Shown here: positions 53,870-64,000 of the stretch, piece by piece
How positions within the stretch are numbered: the first letter of the stretch is position 1
Layout: each line of letters starts with the position of its first letter
NCBI GenBank assembly: GCA_977006965.1
Contig: OZ345377.1
Location: forward strand, 1,364,001 to 1,428,000
Direction of reading: 5' to 3'
Length of the DNA: 64,000 nucleotides
Source of the DNA: Phymatolithon calcareum
Taxonomy: Eukaryota > Rhodophyta > Florideophyceae > Hapalidiales
Position numbers and translations under genes: made by a program
Notes under the pieces: generated by a model
The model's database searches: none
Seen by the model: only the letters and a program-made list of their open reading frames with translations
What the model was told of the DNA's origin: nothing

Positions 53870-54820
53870 ATTGAAAGTATCCTCGTCAAGCCAATTGACA
53901 AGCCTAAGACGGAGCAAGAGATTTTGAGATACACGTTCGACGCTTTTCGTAATGTCCAATTTTATGGACGGGAAACACCGTGAGTTCCGTCTTGGATTTT
54001 TAGTAAGGCTGAACAAGAAGAGGTTATAAAAACCTGGGTTCGCAATATTGAAGTTATGGCTGAGAAAAAGATCCCGAAGAATGCCAACATTATTGGGTCG
54101 CACTTTGTCTAGAAGGTGAAATCCGATATAGATGATAAAGACCAACGGTTGCTCAAACTAAATGCCCGTTTATGTGTTCACGGGAATCGAGACGCGGAGC
54201 GGGACTCTCTGCGAACTGACGCCGCGGTGGTTTCGCATGAGGGATTCAGGATGTCCTATTCCATTTGTGTGAGCAACGGGTTCGTGTTAAGCAAACCAGA
54301 TATTCCAGGTGCATACACTCAATGCGGCCAGGTGTATGTACAGCCACCACGATGTCTGGGCTCAAAGGGAACGGTTTAGTTATTGAAGGCAACTATTTAC
54401 GGGCTTGTATCGGCCGGTAGGAAGTGGCAAAGGACCTCAGATGAAGTACTCAATACTTTGTTGGGCTGAAGTGTAGTGGTCAGAATGCCATAGCTCTTCA
54501 ACAAATTCGAAAATGGTTTGATTCTAACAGTGGCCAAATATGCTGACGACCTTCTGGTTGCCGCGCGCAATTCCTGGTGGTTATCGCTTGCCCGGGGCGC
54601 GATATCGCAGTCGTTCGCACAAACACCGTCTACATTGCAGGTGAATTCGACAGATGTCGACCAACATGCAGATCCAATAACAGTGGCCATGACGCAGTAT
54701 GCGAAAGCAATCGAGGCAATTCAATTCCCGCCGGCGCGCCGCAAGCAAACTATGGAATCTGGGACTAGAGAGACAAGTGAGAACAATAGCCGGTAGGCTG
54801 GGCTAGAGGGGTGTAGCTGT
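53870..54820 (+). pseudogene. copia reverse transcriptase, broken
   Basis: Motifs in order: IIGSHFV (~54090), LNARLCVHGNRDAERDSLRT (~54151), GFVLSKPDIPGAYTQCG (~54280, with the catalytic D of the first RT block), LLKATIYGLVSAGRKWQR (~54380) and KYADDLLVAA (~54538, the Y-x-DD box). Stops and shifts separate the blocks. Confidence 0.85.
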
Positions 54821-54842
54821 CTCGCCGTTTTGCGCTTTCTCT

Positions 54843-55529
54843 GTGAGTTTCATGCAGCAAAGTAGTACAGAAATGACCATTGGAAACTTAAAGCATGTGA
54901 ATGCTTTAATTAGGGAAACAATGAAAAGGTACCCAAAACTCGACCACTTGAAACTTAGAGAGGGCAAAGAAAAACGGTCCAGAATCGTCGCATACAGCAA
55001 CGCAAGCTATCCGCACTCAGGGAAGAACAAAAAGTTTGCACAAGAAGACCGTTTAGTTGGGATTGCATTCGGATCGAAGGTGGCTAGCGTGTTCCATACA
55101 CTTACCTGAATGTCACGTAAAAAGAAGCGGGCCTGTACATCATCATCTTCCGCTGAAAACATGGCAGTGGTGATGGCGTTCGGTTGCGCGCTAGGCATAG
55201 CGATGACCTAGGCGAACGCGACTGGCGTTAAACTGCCCATTTCCCTTGTGGTTCACAGTCGGGGGTTGAATCGGTGCTTGCCAACTCAATCTCATCCCCG
55301 CGATCGTGCAGCAGTGACCGAAGTGTACAATCTCCGTATGTGTTACAAATCCGGGATGTTGGATTCCATAAGCTGGTTGCCTGGGGTTCGGAATCCGGCG
55401 GACGCGCTCACGAGGCCTAGAAATGGCGATACGAGCGAAATCCTAGAAAGAATGCTAACGGAAGGCAGATTGATCGATGACATTGACAACATCCGCGATT
55501 ATGGCCCGGCGCTGGCCGAAGAAGAGTAA
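54843..55529 (+). pseudogene. copia RNase H and C-terminal end, broken
   Basis: RIVAYSNASYPHSG (~54980; the first Asp has become Asn), then after stops RMCYKSGMLDSISWLPGVRN and PADALTRP (~55340–55420), the usual end of copia Pol. Terminal stop at 55527–55529. Confidence 0.8.
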
Positions 55530-55593
55530 CCCGGTCAAGGTGGCGGTGGTTGCGTTGATTCGGATCTTGAAATAATTCATGGACGTTGCCCAT

Positions 55594-55604
55594 GAAGGGG
55601 GGAG
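55594..55604 (+). promoter_or_regulatory. Polypurine tract of the copia element
   Basis: GAAGGGGGGAG directly before the 3' LTR, the expected plus-strand primer. Confidence 0.85.
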
Positions 55605-56017
55605 TGTTGAAAATGTGAATTCGAAAAGGGATTGTTCGACTGGTATGAGTAGAGTATTATGATTTTGTTTTTATGTGCCTCGTTTTGCAACCAGAGATAC
55701 AATTTGAGTAGGCTCCTGTGGCAGGAAACGACCGACGGATGAGTGAATGGTGACAATTAATCTCGCACCTGCCGAGCAGCGGACAAATTCTGAAGCCTGG
55801 GACCTGACAGGGCATAAGTAGGGGGAAAAAGATTGGGCGTCGTAGGGAAGAGGAGAGACCTCGGGGGAGAGGGACATAAAGCTCTTTTTATTGAGGAAGG
55901 TCACATCCTGAGTCTGTGGTACGTTCTTCGCGAGCTCGGTGCCTCGCGAGAGCGTTTGCGATTGCCACTGGCTTCTTGGAGGACAGGCTCCTTCGCTGTG
56001 ACGCTTGGCCATTCATA
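55605..56017 (+). repeat. 3' LTR of the copia element
   Basis: 413 bp, begins TGTTGAAAATGTGAATTC and ends ATTCATA. Same length as the 5' LTR. Confidence 0.93.
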
Positions 56018-56546
56018 CAAGCGATTAACCTGAACTTTGAGCTCGAAATTTGTACAGAAAAACTTGTCGTCTCACTGGAGGACCCAGGACTCTGTGCCGA
56101 CGGCGTTAATACCGCCTTGCTCTACGACAGACTGCCAACGGCCAGATCTAGTTGAATTATCCGATTGTTGGCCCGAGATGAGTAAAGAGATGGACAGTGC
56201 CCGGTAGATATCGACATTAAATTTTCAAAAACAGAACCTGAGCATTCTAATGGTCAATTTTTTCCGGGTACTACTACAGTAGCTGCGCTCCACGTTGAGA
56301 TGGATTCTGCTATGTAGCCTTCTATCGGGACTTACTGTTCGTCTGTCAATGTACGTTAACTAACAGCCATTCCAAGCTGCCTGCAATCCTCAAATTATTA
56401 GACCGCAGGCGGAAAAGTTCTGCAACGGCCACTGCCGACTGAAATCCTGTTCTCCCTCTCTGCACATTTCCCGTACTGCACAAATTAACATTGAGAGTGC
56501 TACGTTCGCAACAAAAATACTTTCTATCCCTTCCAGAGAAATCAAA
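56018..56546. other. Right part of the copia target and spacer to the transposase remnant
   Basis: 56018–56155 continues the interrupted target frame (…LNFELEICTEKLVVSLEDP…). The rest shows no gene. No terminal repeat for the following transposon was found. Confidence 0.4.
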
Positions 56547-58177
56547 ATGCTAGGCACAGTTCATCGTCGCGATAAGACTCTCAATCACAAGCAAAAGGCC
56601 CAGATTGTTGAGGAGCGCAATCGATGGATATCAATAGGCCGGTCAACTGCACAAAAATATTTAGCTCTCTGGGCAAAAGAGAAATTCCGTCTCGATGTTC
56701 CACCGAGCTAGCCTGTCATGTCTAGAGTTCTCTCTGCACCCTCATCACTTTCCGTCAGGCAGAGAGATCTCACGATGCGAAACCGAATAGGATAAATTCC
56801 AGAGATGGAAGCTTCACTGATAGCATGGGTACGGGCCCAGCAAGCAGCTATAGTGTGCGTGAACGGTCAAATGACTAAGGTACAAGGCCGTCGACTCTTA
56901 GACGGCATTAACGATACTCGCGGAGCTGAAGAGAAGCTTTCTTTGAACTTTTGAACAGGTTGGCTTTGTAAGTTTCAAAAGCGCTGGGATCTCAGTGTTT
57001 TACGCTCCACGGAGAAAGCAACGATTCTGATGATGAACCCATTGCGAAAGCATGCCTTCTCTCCACGAGAGGCTGAAAAACTACAGCATTAATGACATCA
57101 GGAATGCAGATGAAACTGGAATGAACTATCGGCTTGCGCCCTGTGCAACAATAGCTCACGAGCAGATGAGCGGAAGAAAAAAGGACAAAGTACGCTTGAC
57201 ATATCTATTGTGTGCGAACGCAAAAGGGGCCGAAAAATTCCTCCTCATGGTGATAGGGAGAGCAAAAAGACCGCGGTGTTTTAAAAGAAAGCCGGGCAAG
57301 AGCTTGGATTTGACTACTGGAATAATAACAGAGCATGGATGCGCAGCACAATATTCTTCTTGTGCCTTCACCGCTTCGATGAGTACATCTGCAGCACTCG
57401 CGATCGAAAATTAATCCTGCTGCTCGACAACTGCAGTGCGTATGGGACGCCCGAAAACTTGCCTGTACTCAACAATGTCGAAATTCTTTTTTCCCCTGCT
57501 AACACCACGTCCAAGCTGCAGCCCATGGATGCTGGAATCATTGCATCTTTTAAGAAGAGATACTGAAAATTGCAGTACAATCAGGCGCTCGACGTCACAG
57601 ACGCCAACATCCGCAACATTTACGGTGTCGACCATTTGACGGCCATACGCTGGACGAGAATGATTTGGGATGAGATTCAGGCAAAAATTCTTTTCAACTG
57701 ATGGAAAAAACAGGACTGTTAGAGGAAAAGCTCACAATACATGATGCTGAGCTGGAAAACGTGGGTGGCGACGAAGATAGAGACCTGAATAACTTGATTG
57801 ACCAATTGGCGCCCACGGTTTCGCGCATGTCAATCCAAAACATCCTGAATCGCGATGACGATGAACCACGTGTCGAGGAGGTTTCGATTCAGAACCTGGT
57901 TGAGCAGGCGGTGGACATAATGCATAAGACCGCTGACGAAACCAACGCGCTGGCTGTAGACCCTGATGAGGACGAATACGTCGAGCTCCCTACCATTGAC
58001 GAGCAATTCAAAGAATTGTCAATCACGAAGTGGATTCTTCAAGATGAACAAAGCGCCGATCGCGCGGCAGTGCGCGCCGTGGTTCATGCCCAAATGAATA
58101 CGCGGCACAAGAATATTTTTTCTATGAAACAGCGGCGAATTACTAATTTTTCCATTAAAAATAGTGAGGTGGAATAA
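56547..58177 (+). mobile_element. pogo/Tigger-like (CENP-B type, DDE_1) transposase remnant
   Basis: The N-terminus starts at ATG 56547 (LNHKQKAQIVEERNRWIS, HTH region) with stops around 56711. The catalytic part is readable as NADETGMNYRLAPCATIA (~57104, first D), KLILLLDNCSAYG (~57409, second D) and NTTSKLQPMDAGIIASFKKR (~57502, third D). The DDD order and the SKLQPMDAGII block are specific to pogo/Tigger elements. The last 158 codons (57701–58177) are open and acidic, with a long helical region. Several frameshifts make it inactive. Terminal repeats not identified. Confidence 0.85.
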
Positions 58178-61050
58178 AGACAGGTTAACTGTACTTCACA
58201 CGTGGACAAGTGGACAACACACGTAGTGCTTCAGTATCAAAATATTAAACAATTTTCAATCATGTGCCGTTGCCAGGGTCTGGGAAATTATTCTGAAATC
58301 GAGTATTCCACACACCTTACAAAATCGTTAAATTTAGGCGTATTCTATATCCGTCCATCTACTTCATATACGTGAAAGTGAGGATATTCTGATTTTGAGA
58401 ATCCGTTTATCGAGGATTGGCTGTAGTCGCCTATTCCATCGGTCCACTCAATATTTCGCATGTTGCAAGAAAACCGTGCATGAGACAGTACATTCCTTGA
58501 TCATCCTGGGCCCATTGCTGTGAATGACTCGAATATCAAGCAGAATCTGGTAAACTGTAACCTGAGAGAACAATTTTTTTACCTTGGCACCTTAAGGCCA
58601 ATATCTGACCTTTTAGATCTTTGATGGTTGTTCTACTTCTTCTATTGCAAATTACGGTTGAAGGATTTATGACACAAGTGATGAAAATAAGTAGATAATA
58701 AGTACCGAAATCAGGTTGCTTGACAACATGCAAACATCATAGTCCCATCACCTTAGGCGAAGGTCAGAGACTTCGAGCACATTGAGGGAAGCAGGACACA
58801 GTTGTTTGTGACTCTTAGTTATAATTCGACAACTCTTTTGTTTAGCCACCTATTCGCTTGCCATTTTTCTCCCCCTCCTGTGCTAGTCAGCACCTGCATT
58901 TATACCTGTAATCACTGGGAGTGTCAAGATAAGGTTGGGTTTATCATGAAAAGGGGTGATCTCTCTCCGATGAGATGATGAGATCATGAGATGCTCCAGT
59001 CTAAGGTGCGGCTAGGATCGCCCCTTAAATAGAGCAGGGGCGAGAAATGCACACCCTGTAAAAAGAGGGGGAGCACTAACTGACACTACTGTACTCTAAT
59101 AATCGCAATTGGTCCGTATGTAATTCCTGAGAGTGTAAGTGTCCCTCCTTACGCTCATGTAGCATTGCGTGTCTACATACCCTTCCTGGGTTTCAATATG
59201 GTCGATAGCCAATCTTTAGAAGGTGCACTCTGTGGGAAGAATAACTATCCGTACTCGATGTCAAGTCTTTTTGTAAGGGATTTCGAAAATCTGTCCTTAT
59301 GAAAACATTTTTGTGCCTAAACCAGATCATAAAGTGGTTCTGTACTTATACTTTTTATTCCTTGTTGTTATCAAGAAATGCTACGTATAGATGAGTTGGT
59401 AGCGTATTACTGCCAACTATCGCCCTTCTCCTAGCTGGCATATTTCTATAACTATCCTCTTCTACTGTCTCTTAGAACTCTATGTAAACTCGGAAGCCGG
59501 CCCCGGAGTCGAGTCCGACAATAAACACAGGTACAAACAATCAAACCCCTAACTACCGGACAAATCGACCAACCTCACCGAATCTCAATCCTATGGCATG
59601 TGTCACCAAATGCGTCATTCCGCCAGCCGAAAATCCAAAATTTCGGTGGAAATATTTAAAGTTTCAAGTAGTTTTCATCACCGCCCTGCACTTTTAATAC
59701 AATTCCTCGACTAAAGATACGGTGCTGTACATTGCCGAAAGATTTAAGTCCAGAAATCATTGAATTTGCTTCTTACTTGGAACAGAGATGCATAATTCTA
59801 CGACATACATCTAGATTTCACTCCGTATGCGTTATAAAAGGGAGAAATTAAGGCACGGATGGGGTCCAAATGAGTAAGTGCGATGCCTCAGTCTTCTGTG
59901 GCACCATTTTCCCCTGTATTTTTCCTATTCTACATCCTTACGCTTTGAACACTTCATGTTTTGCTGTTGAGTCTCGGTAAGTTTGTTCTAACTCTCGAGA
60001 CAAAGCATGGAAACTGGAGCGCGTTAGCGTTATGCGGCCTGGGGCACCACAATATAGAAAGCCTGATCGTATTCAATACACGCATCATGTATTGCATTTA
60101 TTGCAATAGCAAACGTTTTACTGACTTCGTGGATGGGTTAATTTCTTATTGAGTAGAGCACAAATGCTAACCCAAGTTGGTTAGTGAATCTAGAATAGCA
60201 TAAGTTATAAAAGCTCGCTGGGAGTACCTCACTGCGAGGGAACCAAATCATCAACAAGATAATAAGGCACCAGCCAAGACTCCTAGCGAAAGCTAGTACG
60301 GCGTCATGGACGCAGCTACAAATTCATACACTTTTGTGGCACTACAATAGCGGAGCCGATTATCCTCCATAGATCTTTCCTTTAAGCTGTAAATCTAGAA
60401 CGAAAATCTCGCCGATTGAAAAGTTCAGATTTGTATCGTATCAGGCTCATTGTCGAATAATTCTTCTCGCTCTTCTGAAAAAGTTTGGAAATTTCAATAT
60501 CAGGAAAAGTTTTTATCAAGTTATGAAACTAGTGCATCGACTGGAGTACCCAGCAATCCTAACCCTAACTAGTCCTAAGGATGGAGGATCAATTCATGGC
60601 TGAAAAGTAACACTACCCTATCAGGAAAGCTGCACGAAATATCTATCCCGAACTATAAACATAACATTTCTATTTAAAAATAGAATCATTAGAATTTTGA
60701 TATTCTTTTCGATACTAGTGCGCGATGACAGGGCGGGCCAAATACGAGAGTCGATAGAACCATGTAGTGCCTTGGTGACACATATATAAGTAGCGCGCGC
60801 TCACCAGTAAGTAAAGCCAAACAGGCAATCATCTGATTGACGTCACCTTGCCAAATACCTACTTTGATTGTGATCACGTCCTTGAGTAGTCTCCCTTCCC
60901 CAGTCAGCCACAAGCCTTCAAGCGATATGCCTGGGTGCGTGAGAGTGAGGGGAGATTATACCCTGACCCCTTGTGGTATTGCCATTCACCTGATCCCGAT
61001 CACGAAACGACTACTATCGGCAATTGAAGCAGCAGGAGGTCTTTTCTACA
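58178..61050. other. Long stretch without recognisable genes
   Basis: Short frames only. Contains the third copy of the dispersed repeat (58927–58966, with GCATTGCGTGTCTACAT at 59162). Confidence 0.45.
58927..59180. repeat. Dispersed repeat family, copy 3
   Basis: AGATAAGGTTGGGTTTATCA…GGGGTGATCTCTCT at 58927–58966 and GCATTGCGTGTCTACAT at 59162, as in the copies at 40751 and 46063, here ~230 bp apart. Confidence 0.6.
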
Positions 61051-61051
61051 G

Positions 61052-61350
61052 ATAGGTTTTCGGAAAATATGCCGAGTATCGAAGGGAGAGGATGCAAATG
61101 CTCTGCCGCCTCGGCAGCCCACAGATGAGGAGAATGCACCAGGCTGAAAGGTTCGCCTTAAGCTTGGTAAGACGGAGGAAGTTCCTGGAGCTTTCAGAAG
61201 AATACCAGGGAAGAGAAGATGATCTGGAAGACGTATCAAAGGACATTGGGTATCTCGGGGAACAGGAACACCTTAAAGAAGCTCTGAAACAAGCGGAAGA
61301 AAGTATGGTGTCAAAAAAGGGAGGCTTGCAAGCAACACTCAAAGTCTGAT
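61052..61350 (+). other. Charged, coiled-coil-like open fragment, unknown
   Basis: An open frame (ATG at 61092) reads SLVRRRKFLELSEEYQGRED, then DLEDVSKDIGYLGEQEHLKE and ALKQAEESM. The heptad-like Leu/Glu/Lys pattern suggests coiled coil. TTTTCTACAG just upstream resembles a splice acceptor, so it might be an exon. Family not recognised; could also be retroelement gag. Confidence 0.3.
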
Positions 61351-64000
61351 CATTGGAAGAAGAGGGTCGGACAGTTAAAATGTCGATCGGCGTACCGAAC
61401 GACCTACCAGGAGTGTTATATATAAGGGGCAGAACTGCGCGGTTGAGATGCTGAGAGTAATTTTCAACAGAGTTCCTTTGTGGAGAAAATCCATTCTGCC
61501 GAAGTACTTTGGGACTGGTGCTGTGGTGGAGCTTATCGTGTTGCAACGTATACTACGGTCTATGAAGATGGACCACGAAACGGAATATGAATGCAAAAGA
61601 CTTACTCAGGCCCTCACAGGGAGAGAAATTCGAGAGATGAGTATGGAAAACAGCGAGAAGCTGCCCTGTTACTCAATTTGAGGCTTTGGGAGCTTTTAAA
61701 ATAAATCAACATATATCCCCTTGTAGTATTGCTCTCGACCAAGTCATAGAAAGTTCAAACCATCCTGCTCAAGTTTTCCTCCGCGCATCACAGACAAGGG
61801 TTTGGGATGACCCGAAATTCTACATATGCGACGGACGTCATCAAATCACCAGAGTGCAAGAAAGGCAATGTATTTGTCGCACTGACAAAAAGACCTTCGG
61901 AGTCGAGTAAAAGGATAATCCTACTTGAGTGATTCACGCTGAAAAGCCAGTTCAATGCTTCATTCTGCTGTACACGAGGTGGAGTCTTAAATGAACGAAC
62001 GAGCGTTAGGAACTCTCATATGATCTTATTTTTCATTGTTTATCCACGGTTAGGACAGAAACCATCGATGTTTGGCGGCTGAGTGCATGTGCTTCAGTGA
62101 CCTCGTTTGGGGGTATAGGTGCGGGACAGAAATACTGGTCATCTGCTTGTACTGCTCCTGCTGCAGGAACCTTGAGCCTAAAGTAAAGGAGAGAGAGGGA
62201 AGAGCGCCACAAGAAAAGCAATGCGAATGCTGCGGCCACAAGATGTGGCGCGAGACCAGATGGCGTTCTGCTGTTGCGTCATCATCATAAGAGTCGACGG
62301 GCTCGTTTCGGAGAATATATTTTTGCTTTAAGTGGCCCGATCAGTTGTATCGGACAGAAGTTACCAGAAGCAATCACTGTTCGTACCTCGTGTCGTTGAG
62401 AGAATCGCGGTCTTGTTGAAACCCATATGCTCTCTCTCGCGATGCGAGCGCCATCCCCTGCTGCTCAGCTTCAAAGCGGCAGAGGGAGTGCAAGAAAATT
62501 TGCAGCAAGGTTCCTGGATTCCTCTGATGGACAGGCGACCGGGAATATAGAAGGATATCAGAATGCGTGACGACGCCATCACAGAGCACAGGAGCTCTGC
62601 ACGGCTGATACACAGAGGTAGCACATGATGTGCTGCGCAAGGCAACGCCCAATCGGGGTCGCGCTTTCTCCCTCTCGTGCCTGGCTCCGCGATGTTCTTT
62701 GCGCACGATACTGCGGGAATTGGCGTGGAGAGATAGTCGGCGTGGATGGCCTTGTGTGGTGCTAGCAGTCTTTGGCTACATTACAATTGAGTATGAGGAA
62801 AGATGAAGGTCATTGGGTGAGGTGATAACATCGCAAGGATGCGGATTTGACAAAATGAGTACCTTTCTCCTCCTTTTTTCAAATCGGCAAGGAATCATTT
62901 CTTTCCAGCGGGGTGTAACAGCACTGTGGCACCATGGATCTCTTACATTTCCTCAAAATGGTGGTCACGGCGAAGAAGATAAAAAGTAGAGTAAAAGTAT
63001 ACAGTAGTGGTGGACCAAGAAATTTTGCTGCTTAGCTTTCGTCGACCAGGTAGCATCACCAAATGAAGGTTTGAGACGAGACGCAGAAGTGAGTGGATGG
63101 CGATTATCCATATAATTATGAATGAAGCAGCAAGTTATACTGTACATTGTGGGCGGCATAATCATGTGTATTCGGATATTTACGCGACAGAACCGGAGCA
63201 TGATTTTCGTCACCCTTCTTGCTTGTGCAAGTACGTTTCCTTCTTGTTGGGTTCCTGCAGTACGCATGGATGACACAGCAAGGCGAGAGAGTGTCAGGTC
63301 AGTCACTCTCAGTTGGAAGGCGAATTATCCGGGAAGCGTTGATGGAAGTTTCCATAAAGGTGATCGGTTTGTCCGCTTGGGGCTGCAGTGTTTGCGACAT
63401 ACTGTAAAAGCGCAAAGCAGGTGCCACCGGTGGTTGGTGCAGTGAATATCTCGAGTGTTTAAGTTGATAGAAAGCATTGGTTTTGGTTGATTTAATGGTG
63501 TGAACGGAAACGAAGCGAAGCGAAACGAAACGAGGAAGGTCGCAAATTGAACGGACACGTGTGCAGGTCGAGGAAGGGTGCTTACAGACGACATTGGAAA
63601 ACGTGGTGGTGAATTTGTGGTGGAAGCGTGGAAAATGTGAATGTTCGAGTACATGCACGGCGCTTCTTCGGGCGGGGAACAAAGTTTGTTGCACGTTTCA
63701 TAAATTGCAGTGCAGAGCGAGGATTTCGGAAATAATGCAGTGACATGTGCACGAGAGTATGATACTGGCCAGGACGGTGTACTGTACAGCGTACAAGGCT
63801 GTAAAGGTGATTTGCTTTCACGCCCGATGGGGGGGAGGCGGGCGGCACTGTACAGTTGTGTAACCTTTAGCGATACCCGTATAAGCTGCGTTTTATTCGC
63901 CCACACGCGCAAAGAGGAGTTCTGTGTGCAAAGCGGACAACGACAGCGTCACGGCGCGGCATTTAATTTGGAAGGCATGCAAAATTGTGATGCCATAACA
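61351..64000. other. No supportable gene
   Basis: Frames are short or overlapping. A plus-strand frame near 62072–62290 has two CxCC-type clusters (YCSCC…QCECCGHKMW), which might be a zinc ribbon, but no family is recognised. A pyrimidine/purine-biased simple repeat (GAAACGAAGC-type) lies at ~63504–63536. The 195-codon minus-strand frame at 63325–63912 shows no domain. Confidence 0.35.

Larger units (their letters stand above)
49858..56017 (+). mobile_element. Ty1/copia LTR retrotransposon, structurally complete, inactivated
   Basis: 6160 bp, flanked by CAAGC on both sides (49853–49857 and 56018–56022). The LTRs are 413 bp each and differ at about 24 positions without gaps (~94% identical, hand count). 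The primer site abuts the 5' LTR and a polypurine tract abuts the 3' LTR. Internal order gag–protease–integrase–reverse transcriptase–RNase H is that of copia. All frames carry stops and shifts, and an unexplained ~280-bp block splits integrase. LTR divergence implies an old insertion. It is nested in the open fragment at 49454–49857/56018–56155. Confidence 0.95.

Noticed and set aside
63325-63912. 195-codon minus-strand frame at the right end
   Set aside because: No domain and low-complexity Ser/Pro/Phe composition that comes in part from a simple repeat at ~63504.

Overview
This is nuclear DNA of a eukaryote with few, short introns. Compact genes occupy about 2.8–15.2 kb and duplicated or mobile DNA fills the rest. 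The visible introns are roughly 75–115 nt with GT..AG ends. A tail-anchored glycogen/starch-binding (CBM48-like) protein, an NB-ARC–WD40 receptor family and gene-dense islands between repeat-rich stretches would suit a multicellular red alga. That is a moderate-confidence inference, and no species is claimed.

Layout. 1–512 (minus) is the 5' end of a diverged third copy of a CDCA7-like zinc-finger gene. 2.8–15.2 kb is the gene island: OTU protease, a tiny spliced membrane protein, NEDD8, a spliced CBM48 tail-anchored protein, the RAD21/REC8 cohesin kleisin (3 exons), a small spliced unknown, adenylate kinase, an LLPH/DUF2423 nucleolar protein and a PRA1-family protein. 15.1–24.5 kb and 25.4–34.6 kb are two direct copies of one segment. 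Each carries an intact CDCA7-like zinc-finger gene, a decayed trans-prenyl diphosphate synthase pseudogene and, on the minus strand, a damaged NB-ARC–WD40 (STAND/NLR-like) gene. The left breakpoint lies inside the PRA1 gene, so the second copy starts with only its last 36 codons.

34.8–58.2 kb is mobile-element debris: a Mutator-like element with 51-bp inverted repeats and a 9-bp target duplication; two LINE 3' fragments, one split by a TA-flanked MITE whose removal rejoins the reading frame; a Ty3/gypsy remnant (minus); an old copia-like remnant; a complete but inactivated Ty1/copia element (49858–56017) with 413-bp LTRs, 5-bp target duplication, half-tRNA-type primer site and polypurine tract; and a pogo/Tigger-like transposase remnant. 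58.2–64 kb shows little that I can interpret.

The most interesting system is the pair of NB-ARC–WD40 loci. Their flanks are near-identical, but the WD40 arrays differ in repeat number (11 and 9) and have been homogenised separately within each copy. The linked zinc-finger genes show an excess of amino-acid changes confined to the N-terminal third. Perfect or near-perfect palindromes are unusually frequent, and at least two arose in one duplicate only. All alignments and counts were made by eye.
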